Below the pieces are notes generated by a model that saw nothing but the letters and a program-made list of their open reading frames with translations, made no database searches and was not told where the DNA came from. From contig JANLTO010000064.1 in assembly GCA_031362985.1 (NCBI GenBank), positions 7,527 to 71,526 on the forward strand: a stretch of DNA of 64,000 nucleotides, given 5' to 3'. This stretch comes from SHZL01 sp031362985. Its GTDB lineage: Bacteria > Pseudomonadota > Gammaproteobacteria > Xanthomonadales > SZUA-36. Shown piece after piece: positions 61,606-64,000 of the stretch. The position numbers and the translations under genes were made by a program. How positions within the stretch are numbered: the first letter of the stretch is position 1; each line of letters begins with the position of its first letter.

Positions 61606-62565
61606 ATGTATATGGGTGTAGACGGTGGCGGTACAAAAACGGCGTTCGTAATTGTCGATGGCAATGGCGATGAAGTGGCCGAACACGAGGAGTCCGGTTC
61701 CTACCATATTGATATCGGTATCGCAGGCCTACGGGCCTTGATTGATGCCGGCGTCAGGGCCACGTTGGCCGCAGCGGGGCGGTCAATTAGTGATATTAAA
61801 TACGCATTCTTTGGTTTGCCCGCATATGGTGAAGACACCGCGCTCACTGCGGAACTTGATGCGATACCTTCCGGCTTGTTTAAAAATCGCAACTACACCT
61901 GCGATAACGACATGGTCTGTGCATGGGCCGGCTCATTGGCCTGCCAGGACGGGATAAACATCATTGCCGGAACCGGTTCCATAGGCTACGGACGCTACGA
62001 AGGTAAGGCTGCGCGTTGCGGGGGTTGGGGCGAGGTTTTCGGTGACGAGGGTTCGGCCTATTGGATCGCAGTCCGCGGCTTGCAGCTATTCTCGAAAATG
62101 AGCGACGGTCGTGCAGCGCGGGGCCCTCTCCATGGCATGGTACGCAAGGAATTCAATTTGATTCAGGACCTGGACATGAGCGCCGTGGTTTTGGGCACCT
62201 GGGGTTCAAACAGAGCGCGAATAGCAGATTTCGCCAGGTTGATGTTTGCGGCCGCTCGCGCTGGAGACCACCAGGTTGCGAACATCATCGGTAGCGCAGC
62301 CAGAGAACTTGTCGACATCGTGGACTCGATCCGGGAAAGCCTGGAATTTCCCGCGGATGTTGAAGTACGGGTGTCTTACACCGGTGGGGTTTTCAAAGAG
62401 GGGGACCTGATCCTCACCCCATTCAGGAATGCACTGAACTCTGCTGCAGCGAAGTATGAGCTCAGTGCGCCCAGGTTTTCACCCGCCCTGGGTGCGGCTT
62501 ATTACGCGGCGGTCCTGGACGATTTCGGCCCAATAAAACAAAAACTGCTGGGCGCTGACGCCTAG
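61606..62565 (+). CDS. BadF/BcrA-type amino-sugar kinase (AgaK-like)
   Basis: 319 residues of the ASKHA/N-acetylhexosamine kinase family. The phosphate-1 motif GVDGGGTKTAFVIVDGNG, the internal IIAGTGSIGYG, FGDEGSAYWIA and the adenosine motif SYTGGVFKEG are in order. Its position with agaS and agaR makes GalNAc or galactosamine the most likely substrate, giving the 6-phosphate; GlcNAc kinase cannot be excluded. It follows agaS by 14 bp. Confidence 0.87.
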   Translation: MYMGVDGGGTKTAFVIVDGNGDEVAEHEESGSYHIDIGIAGLRALIDAGVRATLAAAGRSISDIKYAFFGLPAYGEDTALTAELDAIPSGLFKNRNYTCDNDMVCAWAGSLACQDGINIIAGTGSIGYGRYEGKAARCGGWGEVFGDEGSAYWIAVRGLQLFSKMSDGRAARGPLHGMVRKEFNLIQDLDMSAVVLGTWGSNRARIADFARLMFAAARAGDHQVANIIGSAARELVDIVDSIRESLEFPADVEVRVSYTGGVFKEGDLILTPFRNALNSAAAKYELSAPRFSPALGAAYYAAVLDDFGPIKQKLLGADA

Positions 62566-62582
62566 TCGCTTGAAACCACCAG

Positions 62583-62664
62583 TTTCATTACGCTTTGGAA
62601 TTTCCATCCCCCAATAAGTTTCGTTGTGCATTAATTGCGCGATATGATGTCCTTCGTTTTCATT
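62583..62664 (+). promoter_or_regulatory. Candidate AgaR/DeoR-type operator upstream of agaR
   Basis: TTTCATT at 62583, TTTCCAT at 62601 and TTTCGTT at 62619 are spaced exactly 18 bases apart, and CTTCGTT/TTTCATT follow at 62652 and 62658 just before the regulator start. The same heptamer type lies upstream of the TonB receptor. Autoregulation is likely. Confidence 0.55.
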
Positions 62665-62683
62665 CATATGCACAATCGAAGAT

Positions 62684-63469
62684 ATGCGAGACACCAGCAG
62701 GCGCCGTGAAAAAATCTCTTCAACGTTAAAGAGCGCTGGCAGCGTTCAGGTGCTGAGCCTGGCCGAGCGTTTCGGCGTTTCCACCGTCACCATTCGGAAA
62801 GATCTGAAGTTTCTTGAAGACCTGGGCATCTCCATGCGGACGTATGGCGGTGCGATTCTCAATGAGGGAAATATTCGAATCGTCGAACGGGCAGTCAAAC
62901 ACAAAGAGCAACTGCATGCGGCGGAGAAGATAGAAATTGGCAAGGTGGCCGCGCAATACGTCAACTCCGGTGACTCGATTATTCTCGATTCAGGGACAAC
63001 CACGTTCCGGATTGCTGCACAACTGGCGGACAAGCAAGACTTAACGGTCATCACCAACGGCCTGGATGCGATGAACAAGCTGGCCCATTTTGAGAACCTG
63101 GAATTGATCATGTTGGGCGGTACTTTGCGACCCAAGAGCATGTCTTTCTTTGGCGCGCACGCGGAACATGCATTGCGGGAATTGCATGTCGACAAGTTGT
63201 TTCTCGGCGTGGATGGCTTTCATCTGGAGAAGGGAATTACCACCCATTTTGAACCGGAGGCGCAACTCAACCGGCAGATGCTCAAAGCCGCAAGTGAGAT
63301 AATAATTGTCAGTGATTCGTCAAAGTTCGGCAGGATCTGCCTGCATAAAATTCTGGAACTCGAACAAGTTTCGAAAGTAATCACTGATGCAGGAATTCCA
63401 GATGAGTACCGCGCAAGGCTGGAGAGCCTTGGAATCAGTGTCATCGTAACGGCGAGTATCCCGCCGTAG
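62684..63469 (+). CDS. agaR: DeoR/GlpR-family transcriptional regulator, AgaR-type
   Basis: 261 residues. N-terminal DeoR helix-turn-helix: VQVLSLAERFGVSTVTIRKD with LEDLGISMRTYGGA; C-terminal sugar-phosphate sensor domain: DSIILDSGTTTFRIAAQL, then VITNGLDAMNKLA and MLGGTLRPKSMSFFG. AgaR represses amino-sugar genes and is released by phosphorylated sugars. It sits at the end of the amino-sugar operon and repeats resembling its sites lie before it and before the TonB receptor. Confidence 0.92.
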   Translation: MRDTSRRREKISSTLKSAGSVQVLSLAERFGVSTVTIRKDLKFLEDLGISMRTYGGAILNEGNIRIVERAVKHKEQLHAAEKIEIGKVAAQYVNSGDSIILDSGTTTFRIAAQLADKQDLTVITNGLDAMNKLAHFENLELIMLGGTLRPKSMSFFGAHAEHALRELHVDKLFLGVDGFHLEKGITTHFEPEAQLNRQMLKAASEIIIVSDSSKFGRICLHKILELEQVSKVITDAGIPDEYRARLESLGISVIVTASIPP

Positions 63470-63849
63470 CGAAACATCGAAAAGAAAATCTCATCGGGCC
63501 GTGCGGGCGCCATAATGGGTGATCAATCTAATAGAAATTCCCTGTACATGTTGGCAACAAATGGAACTGTCCGGTTTTGTAGCACGTAATGTGTCCGCTT
63601 TTGCTTCTCATCGCACAGTCAGTGATGACGGTCGTAGTAGCGAACTTCCGGCAACTGCCTTGAGAGCGGTAGTGGCCGGATTTCCGTAGGCATCGTATGG
63701 GGCCAGCTTGCACGGTCCGTGGAAGATGGCCAGGAATTGATTGGGATAACGGCGCACGCGGACTTTAGAATCGGGCGTTGCTTGTCTTCAGCGAGTTCAT
63801 CGTGGATGGCCTAAAGAGTGGGCTGGAAGACTTGCTGTGCACGCGGGTG
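63470..63849. other. Gene-free stretch
   Basis: About 380 bp without a supported gene. TGTCCGGTTTTG (63568) and TGTCCGCTTTTG (63592) are an imperfect direct repeat 24 bases apart. A 61-residue minus-strand frame (63528-63713) matches nothing I recognise. It may be the decayed remains of a mobile or repeat element. Confidence 0.4.
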
Positions 63850-64000
63850 TTAGTAGTGCCGGCTCAAGTGTATTTCGACCGAGGCGTTGAACCCCCGCTG
63901 CGCCGGTGCACTCAGGGCATCGCGGATGCCCAGCGAACCGGGCCCGGTCAGGGTGTTGCCTTGGGCGCCCAGTTTGGGATCGCCGAAAATGCCGGTCGCA
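63850..64000 (-). CDS. C-terminus of a TonB-dependent receptor, N-terminus beyond window
   Basis: The minus strand encodes a 50-residue tail with FGDPKLGAQGNTLTGPG, then SLGIRDALSAPAQRGFNASV and a last strand ending in Tyr before TAA (63852-63850). The FGDP block, GIRDAL and the terminal beta strand with aromatic end are typical of the last barrel strands of receptors. It runs off the right edge. Too short for subclass assignment. Confidence 0.55.
   Translation of the reverse strand, partial: ATGIFGDPKLGAQGNTLTGPGSLGIRDALSAPAQRGFNASVEIHLSRHY

Noticed and set aside
1..64000. rRNA, tRNA, insertion sequence with intact transposase, or prophage genes
   Set aside because: None could be recognised on either strand by eye; only REP-like repeats and gene relics hint at mobility.

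Overview
The window reads as accessory chromosome from a GC-rich, aerobic, Gram-negative gammaproteobacterium. Three complete TonB-dependent receptors and the tail of a fourth, PQQ/cytochrome-type periplasmic enzymes, an acyl-ACP desaturase and decayed copies of a TPR/adenylate-cyclase-like family would fit marine lineages such as the OM60/NOR5 (Halieaceae) group. That placement is inference: no rRNA, tRNA or housekeeping gene is present to test it.

Region A (1-18674) is a catabolic cluster that looks aimed at aromatic or polyphenolic compounds. A leftward set runs from 9318 to the left edge: VOC dioxygenase-like protein, FAH-family hydrolase, small membrane protein, cytochrome b561, TonB receptor, PQQ propeller/cytochrome c dehydrogenase, aldehyde dehydrogenase and a partial Tat-exported flavoprotein. 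Around it lie a LuxR-type regulator, a Rieske oxygenase, a frameshifted YtcJ-like amidohydrolase, a MarR regulator, a two-subunit molybdenum enzyme closely resembling pyrogallol-phloroglucinol transhydroxylase (AthLS), and a GST. A plausible joint role is outer-membrane uptake, periplasmic alcohol oxidation, O-demethylation or hydroxylation, hydroxyl transfer, ring opening and hydrolysis. The AthL-like protein has an extra N-terminal domain and the AthS-like protein has lost two cluster-ligand cysteines. This is the best candidate for an undescribed system.

Region B (18700-19660) is a junction of decayed genes: one truncated and one internally deleted TPR/cyclase-like gene, the second with a pair of REP-like palindromes at the deletion. 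A third relic lies at 48947-49360.

Region C (19754-46462) looks like peptide, amide or peptide-metal uptake and catabolism: MOSC protein, MFS exporter plus amidase, two paralogous ~1100-residue TolB-propeller/amidohydrolase fusions, two PepSY membrane proteins, a [2Fe-2S] ferredoxin, a beta-helix protein, an S58 peptidase, a PNPOx-like flavoprotein, an SSS symporter, a TonB receptor, a POT peptide transporter with a serine hydrolase, a LysR regulator and a class III aminotransferase. Short tandem repeats of 12 and 15 bp sit at the two ends of one PepSY gene.

Region D (46689-51868) holds a secreted YncE-like propeller, an acyl-ACP desaturase, a ChaA antiporter with a bidirectional terminator, and a second S58 peptidase.

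Region E (52147-63469) is a tightly coupled amino-sugar (GalNAc/galactosamine-type) locus: TonB receptor, GH36-like glycosidase, lipoprotein TIM-barrel hydrolase, DMT-type permease, KbaZ/AgaZ, AgaS, an AgaK-like kinase and a DeoR/AgaR regulator, with TTTC-type repeats upstream of the receptor and of agaR. After about 380 bp without a gene, the right edge holds the C-terminus of another TonB receptor.
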